The notes beneath the pieces are model-generated. The model saw only the letters and a program-made list of their open reading frames with translations, was not told where the DNA came from and made no database searches. A program made the translations under genes and the position numbers. Below are positions 1-8,209 of a stretch of 64,000 nt of DNA, piece by piece; the stretch's first letter is position 1, and every line of letters begins with the position of its first letter. The stretch comes from Rhodobacteraceae bacterium DSL-40 (lineage in GTDB: Bacteria > Pseudomonadota > Alphaproteobacteria > Rhodobacterales > Rhodobacteraceae): positions 682,001 through 746,000 of the forward strand of contig QKPN01000001.1 of assembly GCA_003258405.1 (NCBI GenBank). Reading direction: 5' to 3'.

Positions 1-352
1 GGCGGGCGCCGAACGGCTCGACGAGATCGCGGCGACGCCGGGGCTCGACGGGCTCTATATCGGCCCGGTCGATCTCACCCTCGGCACCCAGGGCGGGCGG
101 CTGGCGCCCGGCTTCGACCGGGAGGAGCCGGAGATGATCGCGCTCATCCAGCGCATCCTCGCGGCCTGCAAGGCGAACGGGCTGGTGGCCGGGCTCCATT
201 GCGGCACGCCGGACTATGCCGCGCGCGCCGTCGGCTGGGGCTTCGATCTCACCACGGTATCGGGCGACACGCGGCTTCTCGCCTCGGCTGCAGCGGCCTC
301 CGTCGCACGCTGGCGCGCGCTGGCGGAGCGCGGCGCGGCCGAGACGCGGTGA
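1..352 (+). CDS. HpcH/HpaI-family aldolase, 3' part
   Basis: Only the C-terminal part is in the window; the reading frame is open from base 2 to the stop at 350-352. The translation contains GLYIGPVDLTLGTQ and then GLVAGLHCGTPDYAARA, the conserved metal/substrate region and late barrel segment of class II pyruvate aldolases of the HpcH/HpaI family (4-hydroxy-2-oxoheptanedioate or 2-keto-3-deoxy-sugar aldolases). These enzymes cleave 2-keto-acids to pyruvate and an aldehyde in the cytoplasm. Substrate cannot be told from this fragment. The gene converges on the efflux lipoprotein gene that ends at 377, with only 24 bases between the two stops. Confidence 0.85.
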   Translation, partial: AGAERLDEIAATPGLDGLYIGPVDLTLGTQGGRLAPGFDREEPEMIALIQRILAACKANGLVAGLHCGTPDYAARAVGWGFDLTTVSGDTRLLASAAAASVARWRALAERGAAETR

Positions 353-376
353 GCCCGGTCGCTGCGGCGCGTCGGC

Positions 377-1972
377 TCAGCCCGGCGCGCCGGCGGCGGC
401 GGCAGCCGGCTCCGCGGCGCGGGCCGGTTCCTTCAGGAGATCGCCCCAGTCGGTGCGATAGGCCATCTCGGCAATGACATCGTCGGGCAGGAATTCGCGG
501 CCCGCCCGGATTTCCCAGCCGCCGCCGAGCCCCTTGTAGAGCGCGACGAGGTTTTCCGAGACCTGGGCACGGGCATCGACGAGGGCGGCCTCGATGCGGA
601 GCGCGGCCTCCTGGGTGTTGAGCACGCGGCTGTAATCGGCGACGCCGTCGCCATATTGCGAGAGCGCGATCTCGGCGGCCTTGCGTGCCGCCTCGGAGGC
701 GGCCTCGAGATAGCCGACCTGGGTGCGGGACTTCTGATAGGCGACGAGCGCGTTCTCGACCTCGGCATAGGCTGCGAGCACGGTGTTCTGGTAATTCGCG
801 ACGAGGCCCTGGAAGGCGGCGTCCTGCGCGCGGACGTTGTTCTGGATCCGGCCGTAGTTGAGCACGTTCCAGACCACGCCGGGGCTTGCGAGCGACGTGA
901 CGCTGTTGGCGGCGAAGAGATCGTTGCCCGAGCTCGCCATGGTGCCGATGCTGCCGGTGAGCACGAACTGCGGGTAGAGGTCGCTGATCGCGACGCCGAC
1001 ATTGGCCGATTGCGCCGCGGCCTCGAGCTCGGCGGCGCGGATGTCGGGCCGCCGCCGCAGGAGCTCGGCCGGGATGCCGACATCGACCTTGCCGTGCGCC
1101 CGCGGGATCGGGCCGGAGCTGCCGAGCAGCTTCGTCATCCGCGACGGCGGCTGGGCGAGCAGGACGGCAAGCGCGTTCTTGGCCTGCTGCAGGTCGCTCT
1201 CCAGCATCGGCACCATGGCGCGGGTGCGGTTGAGAAGCGCGGTCGATTCCTGCACGTCGAGATCGGTGGTCACGCCCTCGTCGAAGCGGTTGCGGGTGAG
1301 GTCATTGCCCTGGGTCTGGAGCGCGATGTTGGCGCGGGTGACGCCGAGCGTCTGCTGCAGCGCGCGGATGTTGATGTAGACCGCGGCGACATCGCCCACG
1401 AGGGTGACGAGCGCGTCGTCGTAATTGGCGACCTCGGCGGCAAGGTTGGCGCGCGCCGCCTGGACCCCGCGGCGCTGGCCGCCCCAGACGTCGAGCTCCC
1501 ATTGCGCATCGAAGGCGGCCTCGGAGGTGGCGAAGGTGAGATCGAGCGGCACGAAGCGCTCGATGTCCTGCACCGGGCCGAGGTTCTCGCTGATCCGGCG
1601 CCGGGAATAGGCCGCCCCGACGGCCTGGGACTGCGGGAATAGCTCACCATGGGCGATGCCGAGCTGGGCGCGGGCCTGCATCACCCGCGCGCCCGCCATC
1701 TGCAGCGTGAGGTTCTGGGCATAGGCCTCGGCCACGAGCCCGTCGAGCACCGGGTCGCGGAAGGTCTCCCACCAGCGCACCACCGGCGCGCTGCGGGTGG
1801 TGAGGCCGGTTGCGGCATCCGGGCCCGGGGCGTTTTCCTCGATCCAGCGGTCGAGGACCGGGCTCGAGGGGCGGGTGAAATCCGGGCCGACCATGGTGCA
1901 GCCGGCGAGGAGGCCCGCGACGGCGGCGCTCCGGAGGAGCACGCCGGCGCGGCTGCGGAACGATCGTCTCAT
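377..1972 (-). CDS. NodT/OprM-type outer membrane efflux lipoprotein
   Basis: 531-residue outer membrane factor of a tripartite efflux system. The N-terminus has a signal peptide ending in a lipobox (LLAGC, Cys about residue 19), and the rest shows the repeated TolC/OprM pattern, including ELLRRRPDIRAAELEAAAQSANVGVA, split by a long helical stretch. I start at the ATG at 1972, which has GGAGG nine bases upstream; an alternative ATG at 1993 overlaps the stop of the upstream membrane-fusion gene by one base. It is the last gene of a set with the YiaV-like fusion protein and the DUF3302 protein. It would form the exit duct for an unknown substrate. Confidence 0.9.
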   Translation of the reverse strand: MRRSFRSRAGVLLRSAAVAGLLAGCTMVGPDFTRPSSPVLDRWIEENAPGPDAATGLTTRSAPVVRWWETFRDPVLDGLVAEAYAQNLTLQMAGARVMQARAQLGIAHGELFPQSQAVGAAYSRRRISENLGPVQDIERFVPLDLTFATSEAAFDAQWELDVWGGQRRGVQAARANLAAEVANYDDALVTLVGDVAAVYINIRALQQTLGVTRANIALQTQGNDLTRNRFDEGVTTDLDVQESTALLNRTRAMVPMLESDLQQAKNALAVLLAQPPSRMTKLLGSSGPIPRAHGKVDVGIPAELLRRRPDIRAAELEAAAQSANVGVAISDLYPQFVLTGSIGTMASSGNDLFAANSVTSLASPGVVWNVLNYGRIQNNVRAQDAAFQGLVANYQNTVLAAYAEVENALVAYQKSRTQVGYLEAASEAARKAAEIALSQYGDGVADYSRVLNTQEAALRIEAALVDARAQVSENLVALYKGLGGGWEIRAGREFLPDDVIAEMAYRTDWGDLLKEPARAAEPAAAAAGAPG

Positions 1973-1992
1973 CTGCCCTGCCCTCCGTGCCA

Positions 1993-3138
1993 TCAGATGT
2001 TCAGCGGGCGAATGAAGTTGCCGAACGAGTAGATGCGGATGTTGATCCGGCGGAGGAACTCGAAGCTCGTGGCGCCACCGGTGTAGATCGCCACCGCCGC
2101 ATGGGCGCCGGCCGGGATCTCGCGGCCGTCGGGCGGATCGAGGCGGATCTGCACCGCGATCCGGCCCGGCAGCTTCGGCAGCATGAAATGCGGCAGCCGC
2201 CCCGAGGGCAGGAGCTGGCCCTGCGAGGTGGCCCACCAGACCGCCTCGACCTTGCCCGGAATGATGTCGCCCGGATAGAGATCGAGCGCGACCTCGACAT
2301 CCTGGCCCGGCTGCACGAACTTGAGGTTCTGCTGGCGGTAGGTCGCGAGCAGGTAGGGGTCCTCGGCGGTCACGAAGCTCGCGATCGCGCCGAGCCGCAT
2401 TTCGCCCACCACGAGCCCCGGGCGGGCCTGCTGCGAGACGATCATGCCGTCTTCGGGGGCGTTGATCGTGGTGTTGTCGAGAAAATACTGCGCCTCGGCG
2501 AGCTGGGCCTTCGCCGCGGCCACGTCCGGGTTCACCCCGTCGACATTGGCATCGACCGCGAGCTGGGCCTTCTGCTGGTTGGCTTCGGCCTCGGAGACGG
2601 CGGCCTTGTCCTGCTCGACCTGGGCGTTCCAGCGGTCCAGCTCGTCCTGGCGCGCGCCGCCCTTGGGCACGAGGTTGCCGTAGCGGGTCTGCTGGGAGAG
2701 CGAATAGGCGAGCTGGGCGTTGGCGCGCGTCACCGCATCCTTCGCCGCGGCGAGATCCTGCTGGAGAATGAGCACGTTCTGCTCGGCGGAAGCGAGCTGC
2801 GCGGTCGCCTGCTCGACCTGGCGGGCGAAGACGGTCTGATCGAAGCGGTAGAGCGGGTCGCCCTTCTTCACCGGCACGTTGGGCTCGACGACCACTTCGG
2901 TGAGGATCGTCGGCTGGGTGAGGCGCGGGATGATCTGGATCGTGCTGCGGATGACATGGGCGTCCATCGAATATGGCTGATAGAAGCGCAGCGTCACGAG
3001 GAAGATCAGCATGAGATGCGCGCCGACCCAGAACGAGACCACGCCCCAGACGATGCTGAACTTGAGGAGCTTGAGCTTGAAGAAGATCAGCCAGACGAAA
3101 ATGATGTAGAAAAGCGTGATCCCGACCGCGATCAGCAT
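1993..3138 (-). CDS. HlyD-type membrane fusion protein, YiaV-like
   Basis: 381 residues. Two hydrophobic segments at the N-terminus (about 2-22 and 30-52) are followed by a biotinyl-lipoyl/beta-barrel architecture with a long helical hairpin between about 105 and 210, as in periplasmic adaptor proteins. The layout, with two N-terminal membrane spans and a neighbouring DUF3302 protein, matches Escherichia coli YiaV/YiaW rather than a classical AcrA. GGAGG lies eight bases before the ATG. The downstream outer membrane lipoprotein overlaps or nearly touches it, so the two are probably co-translated. No energised pump (MFS, RND, ABC) is encoded beside it. Substrate unknown. Confidence 0.85.
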   Translation of the reverse strand: MLIAVGITLFYIIFVWLIFFKLKLLKFSIVWGVVSFWVGAHLMLIFLVTLRFYQPYSMDAHVIRSTIQIIPRLTQPTILTEVVVEPNVPVKKGDPLYRFDQTVFARQVEQATAQLASAEQNVLILQQDLAAAKDAVTRANAQLAYSLSQQTRYGNLVPKGGARQDELDRWNAQVEQDKAAVSEAEANQQKAQLAVDANVDGVNPDVAAAKAQLAEAQYFLDNTTINAPEDGMIVSQQARPGLVVGEMRLGAIASFVTAEDPYLLATYRQQNLKFVQPGQDVEVALDLYPGDIIPGKVEAVWWATSQGQLLPSGRLPHFMLPKLPGRIAVQIRLDPPDGREIPAGAHAAVAIYTGGATSFEFLRRINIRIYSFGNFIRPLNI

Positions 3139-3186
3139 GTGCGGGCCTCCTCTGCTGCCCCGGCGCCGGGCCGGGCGATGTGGCGC

Positions 3187-3546
3187 TCAGCCTTCCTGCG
3201 GACCGGCATCGTCGCCCCCGGGATTTTCGGCTTTCGGTTTGCCGCCGAGCCGCGCGATTTCCGCGCGGACGTGATCGCGTTCCTCTTTCGGCGTGCGGCG
3301 CAGATCGACGGTCATGGAATCGTGGAAGGCCCACATGAAGGCATGCACCCAGGGCACGACGGCGAGGAAGCCCATCCAGCCCATGATCTTCACCGCCTCG
3401 GCATGGGGATGGTTGCGCGCAATAGCGATGCGCCCCGGCAGACCCATGATGAAGAGAATGATCGCGAGAAGGACGACGATCATCAGTATGATCGCGGCGA
3501 ACGTCAGGTAATCGTAAATATTCAGTGAACGGTCGAGCAATTCCAT
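3187..3546 (-). CDS. DUF3302 inner membrane protein, YiaW-like
   Basis: 119 residues. Two membrane spans are visible (about residues 13-35 and 52-72), followed by a charged cytoplasmic tail. The sequence LNIYDYLTFAAIILMI and the later WMGFLAVVPWVHAFMWAFHD are typical of the DUF3302 family, which is usually encoded with a YiaV-type fusion protein. The start is the ATG at 3544-3546 with GGGAGG six bases upstream. First gene of the three-gene set running to 377. Its role is unknown; it may anchor or energise the fusion protein, which would explain why no separate pump gene is present. Confidence 0.85.
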   Translation of the reverse strand: MELLDRSLNIYDYLTFAAIILMIVVLLAIILFIMGLPGRIAIARNHPHAEAVKIMGWMGFLAVVPWVHAFMWAFHDSMTVDLRRTPKEERDHVRAEIARLGGKPKAENPGGDDAGPQEG

Positions 3547-3707
3547 CGCCAGCCTCCCGTGCGTGGATGGATCTGGTGTTCCGGTGTTTCTCTCTCTTGG
3601 GTAGACCGCACCTTTGAGAACACAAAAAACTTTTGGCGGATGTTTTTCCTTTGAGGTGGAAGCTGTTGCAGATCGGTGCCAGTCCCCGGCATGCCGGAGG
3701 GGCCCGC

Positions 3708-4136
3708 TCAGAGCTCGATTTCCAGATGCGGCCGCCCGTCGGCGGTGCGTTCGCGCGAGGTGCCTGCCGGGCCGACAGTGCCCCGCACGCGCCGGCGGAG
3801 GTTCGAGAAGCTCGCGAAGGTCACGACATCGACCGGGCGGTCGAGCGCGAGCTCGAGCCGGTACCAGCCGGGCCGGAGCCGGGCCGCGCGCAGCACCGTC
3901 GCCTCGAAGGGCTGGCCGAGGTAGTGGCCGCGCACCCGGCCGCCGGGCACGAAGCCCGCGGGCGGGCGGCGGGCGATGGCGGCGTGGAGCGCGTTCCAGT
4001 CGCGGAAGCCCTGCGCCCGGGCCACGCGCTCGAGCGCCTGCCCGTGGCTGATCGCCACGCCCTCGGCGGCGAGGGTCGTGCGCAGCCGCCGGGCCTCGGC
4101 CTTGGCTTCGGCCGGGGTGAGACGCGCCGCGCTCAT
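3708..4136 (-). CDS. small glyoxalase-superfamily-like protein
   Basis: 142 residues. The first ~60 residues (TPAEAKAEARRLRTTL, then SHGQALERVARAQGFRDWNAL) form the helical N-terminal segment found in proteins annotated as glyoxalase-superfamily proteins and in some toxin-antitoxin-like small proteins; the rest is a beta-rich domain with GHYLGQPFEATVL. No catalytic metal triad is obvious, so enzymatic activity is doubtful. The ATG overlaps the stop of the MATE gene (ATGA), so it is translationally coupled to the exporter. Function unknown. Confidence 0.7.
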   Translation of the reverse strand: MSAARLTPAEAKAEARRLRTTLAAEGVAISHGQALERVARAQGFRDWNALHAAIARRPPAGFVPGGRVRGHYLGQPFEATVLRAARLRPGWYRLELALDRPVDVVTFASFSNLRRRVRGTVGPAGTSRERTADGRPHLEIEL

Positions 4137-5509
4137 GGCCGGACCGCCCTGGCCCGGGCAGGGTTGCGGGCGCGGATGGCCCGCCAGAGCACCGCGAGCG
4201 TGAGGAGCGCAAGCAGCGCCTCGGCCCCCGGCATCGCCCACCAGATCGCCCGGGGGCCCAACAGATGCGGCAGCAGCACGATCAGCGGCAGGGTGAAAAG
4301 ATAGGGTTTCGCGAGGCCCAGAAGCGCCGCGCGCGGCGCATCGCCGAGCGCCTGGAACCAGGCCGCGACCATCATGTGCGGCCCGGTGAGCACATAGAGC
4401 GTCACCATGACGGGCAGGATCGCCGCGACCTCGGCAATGACCCGGGGATCGGCGACGAAGAGCCCGCCGATCGGCGCGGCGAAGCCCATCGCGAGGGCCT
4501 CCACCGCCGCGCCGTAGACGAAGGCGCAGCCGAGCGCGAGGCGGACCGCGCCGCGCACCCGCTCCGCCAGCCCGGCGCCGTGGTTGTTGCCGACGATGGA
4601 CTGCATCGCCTGCGACAGACCGAGCAGCGGCAGGAAGGCGAAGGTGAGGACGCGCGTGACGATGCCATAGGCCGCCACCGTCGCGGGATAGTCCGGCAGC
4701 GCCAGCGTCTGCAGCCTGAGCAGGATCGCCGAGGAGACCAGCGCGATGCCGAGAAAGCCGAGGCTCTGCGGCGCGCCGAGCGCGAGCATGCCGCCCGAGC
4801 CTGCGAGGGTGGCGTTCCGGCGCAGGGCCGGGAGACCGAGCGCCATGCCGCCGCGCGCGCGGGCGGCGAGGATGATGCCGAGCGCCAGCGCCTGGGCGAG
4901 CACCGTCCCGAAGGCCGAGCCCGCCACGCCGAGATCGAGCCTTGCGATCAGCAGATAGTCGAAGGCAATGTTGCCGAGCGAGACCAGAAGGCTCGCCGCC
5001 GCCATGAAGCCGGCGCGGCCCTCGCTGCGCAGCGCGTCGGAATTGACCGCGAGCAGGAACTGGAGCGGTGCGAAGAGTACGAGGATGCGCAGGTAGAGCG
5101 CCGCCGGTGCGGCCAGCGCGGGATCCGCGCCCGCGACCCTGACGACGAGTGCGCCGCCGAGGAGCGCATGAAGCGCGATCAGCGCCACACCGGCCGCCAG
5201 CGCGAGCCAATGGGCGCGGGCGAAGATCTCGCGCGCCGCATCGCGCCGCCCTGCCCCGAGCAGCCGGGCGAGAATGCTGGCCATGCCGCTCGCGACCAGC
5301 GTCGCGAGTGCGACGATCAGCATGTAGAGCGGGAAGATCAGGGTGACGGCCGCCAAGGCGGCCTCCCCGGCAAAATGCCCGAGGAAGAGGGCATCGACGA
5401 CGGTCAGGAGGCCGTTCATGCCCATCACGAAGATGATCGGCAGCGCCGTGCGGGCAAAGATCGCGGGCAGCGCCCCGCGAAGAAACGGATTGCGGGCAGG
5501 TTCGGGCAT
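4133..5509 (-). CDS. MATE family efflux transporter
   Basis: 458 residues with about twelve hydrophobic segments arranged as two repeats, starting with FARTALPIIFVMGMNGLLTVVDALFLGHFAG, the MATE signature (the GHF/AG motif after the first helix). MATE proteins export cationic drugs or metabolites using a Na+ or H+ gradient in the inner membrane. Substrate cannot be predicted. The last bases overlap the start of the small protein at 3708-4136. Upstream lies a 209-bp gap to the C45 hydrolase gene, long enough for its own promoter, so it need not belong to that operon. Confidence 0.93.
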   Translation of the reverse strand: MPEPARNPFLRGALPAIFARTALPIIFVMGMNGLLTVVDALFLGHFAGEAALAAVTLIFPLYMLIVALATLVASGMASILARLLGAGRRDAAREIFARAHWLALAAGVALIALHALLGGALVVRVAGADPALAAPAALYLRILVLFAPLQFLLAVNSDALRSEGRAGFMAAASLLVSLGNIAFDYLLIARLDLGVAGSAFGTVLAQALALGIILAARARGGMALGLPALRRNATLAGSGGMLALGAPQSLGFLGIALVSSAILLRLQTLALPDYPATVAAYGIVTRVLTFAFLPLLGLSQAMQSIVGNNHGAGLAERVRGAVRLALGCAFVYGAAVEALAMGFAAPIGGLFVADPRVIAEVAAILPVMVTLYVLTGPHMMVAAWFQALGDAPRAALLGLAKPYLFTLPLIVLLPHLLGPRAIWWAMPGAEALLALLTLAVLWRAIRARNPARARAVRP

Positions 5510-5687
5510 CGCGCGGCATTCCTCATGCGCGCATCTCGCGGATACCGGATGGATCCCGCATTGCCATCCGCGCGAGACGCGGAAAGGACTGCATTTCGAG
5601 CGAATGTCCCCGGCAGACCTTCACCAGGACCCTTGCGGGCCCGCGGGAGGCAGGCGTCTGCAGCCTGACCCCGCGCTACCGCGAAGG

Positions 5688-5701
5688 TGACGCGCGCGTC
5701 A
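5688..5701. promoter_or_regulatory. 14-bp perfect palindrome upstream of the MATE gene
   Basis: TGACGCGCGCGTCA is a perfect palindrome in the 209-bp gap (5510-5718) between the C45 hydrolase stop and the MATE start. It could be an operator for the MATE gene or part of a termination structure. In GC-rich DNA a CG-repeat core is partly expected by chance, so this is tentative. The rest of the gap shows no gene. Confidence 0.3.
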
Positions 5702-5718
5702 AGAGGCGCGGGCGCGGC

Positions 5719-6732
5719 TCAATGGGGATGGGCGTATTTGTCCGGCGCGTCCTCCGGCAGGACGATCAGCTTCGAGGCGGGCGTGAAGGCGCTGAAGCTC
5801 TGGTTCCAGACGTGATCGGGCCACCAGAGCTGCATCGCCCCTTCCCGCGGCAGGTAGGCGGCGGTGTAGAGCGTGCCGAAGCCCGAGGAAAAGGCCGTGG
5901 AATAGAGCGGCGGCATCAGGAAGGCGGAGATGAAGCGCTCCTCCGATTCCGGATGCTGGGTCAGCCGGTTGAGCAGGAAGCGTTCGCGCTCGACGGTTGC
6001 GGTGAACCGGGCGTGGCTCGACCATTCGACGCGCTCCTGGTGGTTGGTGGCCACCGGGGTGTTGGAGATGATCGTCGGGCGGTCCGGGGTGAGATAGGCG
6101 GTGACGTAGCGCCGCGCCGGATCGAGCACGGTGACGTTGTAGCTCATGTGGCAGGGCACGCGGCAGAGCACCGCGACGGCCTCGTCGAGCGTCGAGCAGG
6201 TCTGCAGGATATAGCGCAGGATGAGCGGCACGCCGAAGCCCTCGCCCACCTCGCGCCGTCCGCCGAAGGTGAGCGAGACGACGAGGCCCGCGTCGTTCAT
6301 GCCGTCCACGAGACCGAAGAGCCCGTCGCTCATGCCGATCACCTGCCGCCCTCCCCAGGCGGTCCGGAGCAGGATCGCGTCGAAGGCCCGCGGGTGGTAG
6401 TCGTAGTTGCGCACCAGGAGCGGCCGGTCGCCCTGCCAGATCGCCTGGCTGCAGCCGGAGAGATAGCGCGGCGGGCAGTAGAAGCTCAGGAACCGCGCCT
6501 GGCTGTCGCTGCCGCCGACAAGCTCGCAGAGCGTCTCGTAGAGCGGCACAATCTCGGGCATGTGGGTCCGGAGCGCCCGGAGGCACTCCAGATAGGTTGG
6601 CCGGGCCGCGAGCCCCTCCCGCCCCCACCATCGCCGGTAGGCGGGCCAGAACGTGTTGAAAACCCCGGCCCAGATCGGGCCGGGTTGGTCTTCGCTGATG
6701 CCGCGGAACCGGATGTTCATGAGGTGTTTCAC
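5719..6732 (-). CDS. C45-type Ntn-hydrolase (acyltransferase/amidase)
   Basis: 337 residues. The core SGCSQAIWQ, then LLVRNYDYHP, matches the C45 family (acyl-coenzyme A:6-aminopenicillanic acid acyltransferase type), in which the precursor cleaves itself before a Cys that becomes the N-terminal nucleophile. Here that residue would be Cys94, preceded by Gly93. Downstream, SNTPVATNHQE contains the expected Asn-rich active-site loop. Family members hydrolyse or transfer amide-linked acyl groups. The start is a GTG overlapping the stop of the ATP-grasp gene (GTGA); an ATG twelve bases later at 6720 is possible. Last gene of the nitrilase-decarboxylase-ligase operon, where an amide-cleaving role fits. 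Confidence 0.88.
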   Translation of the reverse strand: MKHLMNIRFRGISEDQPGPIWAGVFNTFWPAYRRWWGREGLAARPTYLECLRALRTHMPEIVPLYETLCELVGGSDSQARFLSFYCPPRYLSGCSQAIWQGDRPLLVRNYDYHPRAFDAILLRTAWGGRQVIGMSDGLFGLVDGMNDAGLVVSLTFGGRREVGEGFGVPLILRYILQTCSTLDEAVAVLCRVPCHMSYNVTVLDPARRYVTAYLTPDRPTIISNTPVATNHQERVEWSSHARFTATVERERFLLNRLTQHPESEERFISAFLMPPLYSTAFSSGFGTLYTAAYLPREGAMQLWWPDHVWNQSFSAFTPASKLIVLPEDAPDKYAHPH

Positions 6733-8180
6733 ATGATCTTGAAGGCAGGCTCCTCGAAGGCCCTGGCGGCGCTGAGCGGGCGTGCCGAGAACGAGTTCTT
6801 GATGCCGTCGATCCAGGCCTTGGCCCGGTCGGTCAGCTGGAAGGACTTCGTCATCGAGCGGCCGCGCATCACGAGAATGCCGAGATCGGCGCCCTCGTAG
6901 CGGTAGTCGCCATCCTTGAGGATGCGCAGGAAGAACGCCTCGTCCTCGGTTTCCACCGCGCGCCGGTGATAGTCGAAGCGGTCGAAGGCCACGGTGCCGT
7001 CCGGATGCATCTTGTAGATGCCGCTCTGCGGCGCCTCGGTGATGATGTCGACGCTGTCATCGGTGTGCTTGATCACCATCTGCGTCCAGCTGTCGATCAT
7101 GTCGGGATCGGACCAGCGGGCGTTGAGCTCCTCGACGTCGAAGCGGAACGGCTTCTTCGAGAATTCCAGCAGGTGGAACAGGAAGAGCGGCGCGTCGGCA
7201 TGGGCGAAGGCGGCGTGGTTGGTCATCGAGCTTGCGCCGGTGATGCGCGGGTTGAGCTCGCCGAGCCAGAGTTCGCCCGTCTTCTTGTCGATGAGGAAGT
7301 CGAGCTCGAAATAGCCGCGGTAGCCGCCCTTGCGGAGCTGCTCGCCGAACTTGAAGGTGAGCTCGCGCGCCTGCTCGCGGACCTTGGGCTGGAAGGCGGT
7401 CGAGAAGATCTCGTTGCCGCACCAGCCGCCGCGGTAGGGCGTGAGCTCCTTGAAGCCCACGAGCTCGGTCATCAGCGGCCCGACGATGGTGCCCTCGCTG
7501 GTGGTGCAGGCCTCGATCGCCGAACCGCGGCAATCGATGCGCTTCATGATCTTGATCTCGCCCTCGCCGACGATCTCGTGCCCATGCTTGCCGAAATCGG
7601 CTTCGGACTTGATGAAGAAGGTGGTGTGGCCGCTGTCGCCGAAGGCCGACTGCAGCACGAGGTCGTGGCCGAGGCCCGCCTTGTCGCAGATCTCCTGGAG
7701 ATGCGCATAGCTCTTCACCTCGGAGAGCGTGTTCGGCACCGAGGGCACGCCCGCCTTGTCGCCGATCCGGACGGTCTCGATCTTGTTGTCGCAGCGCTCG
7801 CGCAGGCTCGCCTTGGGGAACCAGATCTCGCCGCCGAGTTCCTTGACCAGCGCCTCGGTCTTCTCGTTGAACATCAGGAAGACGAATTTCGGCTTGCCGC
7901 CGCGGGCCTTGACGAAATCGACGACTTCCTTGTGCTGCAGCAGGTAGTTGTTGATGTCCTCGATGGACTGGAACTCGTCATGCGGCATCTCGGAGGGCAC
8001 GAGCACGTTGGGGTGCCGCCCGTCGAAGCAATCCATGTAGCAGATATACTTGAAGTTTTTCACCCACTCGTCGATTCCGAGCAAGTTGAAGTTCGTCGCC
8101 GACACGAAATATATCGGGTCCTCGTTGGTGTGAAAATACCGCCTGATTTCAGATATGTTCTTCAGGGTTTTCTTCGGCAT
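6729..8180 (-). CDS. ATP-grasp ligase (biotin carboxylase-like)
   Basis: 483 residues. An N-terminal alpha/beta domain (1-120) precedes an ATP-grasp domain with a glycine-rich loop GDSGHTTF (181-188) and the metal-binding GELNPRITG (307-315); the last ~100 residues form a separate domain. ATP-grasp enzymes activate a carboxylate as acyl phosphate and join it to an amine or thiol. No biotinyl or carboxyltransferase partner is nearby, so biotin carboxylase activity is unlikely. It sits 29 bases downstream of a PLP decarboxylase and overlaps a C45 hydrolase. Inference: it ligates an amino acid or carboxylic acid to the amine made by the decarboxylase. Codon use around the start is AT-richer than its neighbours. 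Confidence 0.85.
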   Translation of the reverse strand: MPKKTLKNISEIRRYFHTNEDPIYFVSATNFNLLGIDEWVKNFKYICYMDCFDGRHPNVLVPSEMPHDEFQSIEDINNYLLQHKEVVDFVKARGGKPKFVFLMFNEKTEALVKELGGEIWFPKASLRERCDNKIETVRIGDKAGVPSVPNTLSEVKSYAHLQEICDKAGLGHDLVLQSAFGDSGHTTFFIKSEADFGKHGHEIVGEGEIKIMKRIDCRGSAIEACTTSEGTIVGPLMTELVGFKELTPYRGGWCGNEIFSTAFQPKVREQARELTFKFGEQLRKGGYRGYFELDFLIDKKTGELWLGELNPRITGASSMTNHAAFAHADAPLFLFHLLEFSKKPFRFDVEELNARWSDPDMIDSWTQMVIKHTDDSVDIITEAPQSGIYKMHPDGTVAFDRFDYHRRAVETEDEAFFLRILKDGDYRYEGADLGILVMRGRSMTKSFQLTDRAKAWIDGIKNSFSARPLSAARAFEEPAFKIM

Positions 8181-8209
8181 AGTCTTTTCCTCTTGTCCCT
8201 CGGTCTGTT

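Noticed and set aside
377-3625. A single 1082-codon minus-strand frame covering the efflux set
   Set aside because: Only the last 531 codons are the outer membrane lipoprotein; the rest is an open frame opposite the fusion-protein gene, with Arg/Ala-rich composition typical of GC-rich shadows.
5688-5701. Strong operator claim for TGACGCGCGCGTCA
   Set aside because: CG-repeat palindromes are frequent by chance in this composition; kept only as a tentative feature.
6729-8180. Biotin carboxylase
   Set aside because: No biotin carrier or carboxyltransferase nearby; length and C-terminal domain differ, and the operon context is amine metabolism.
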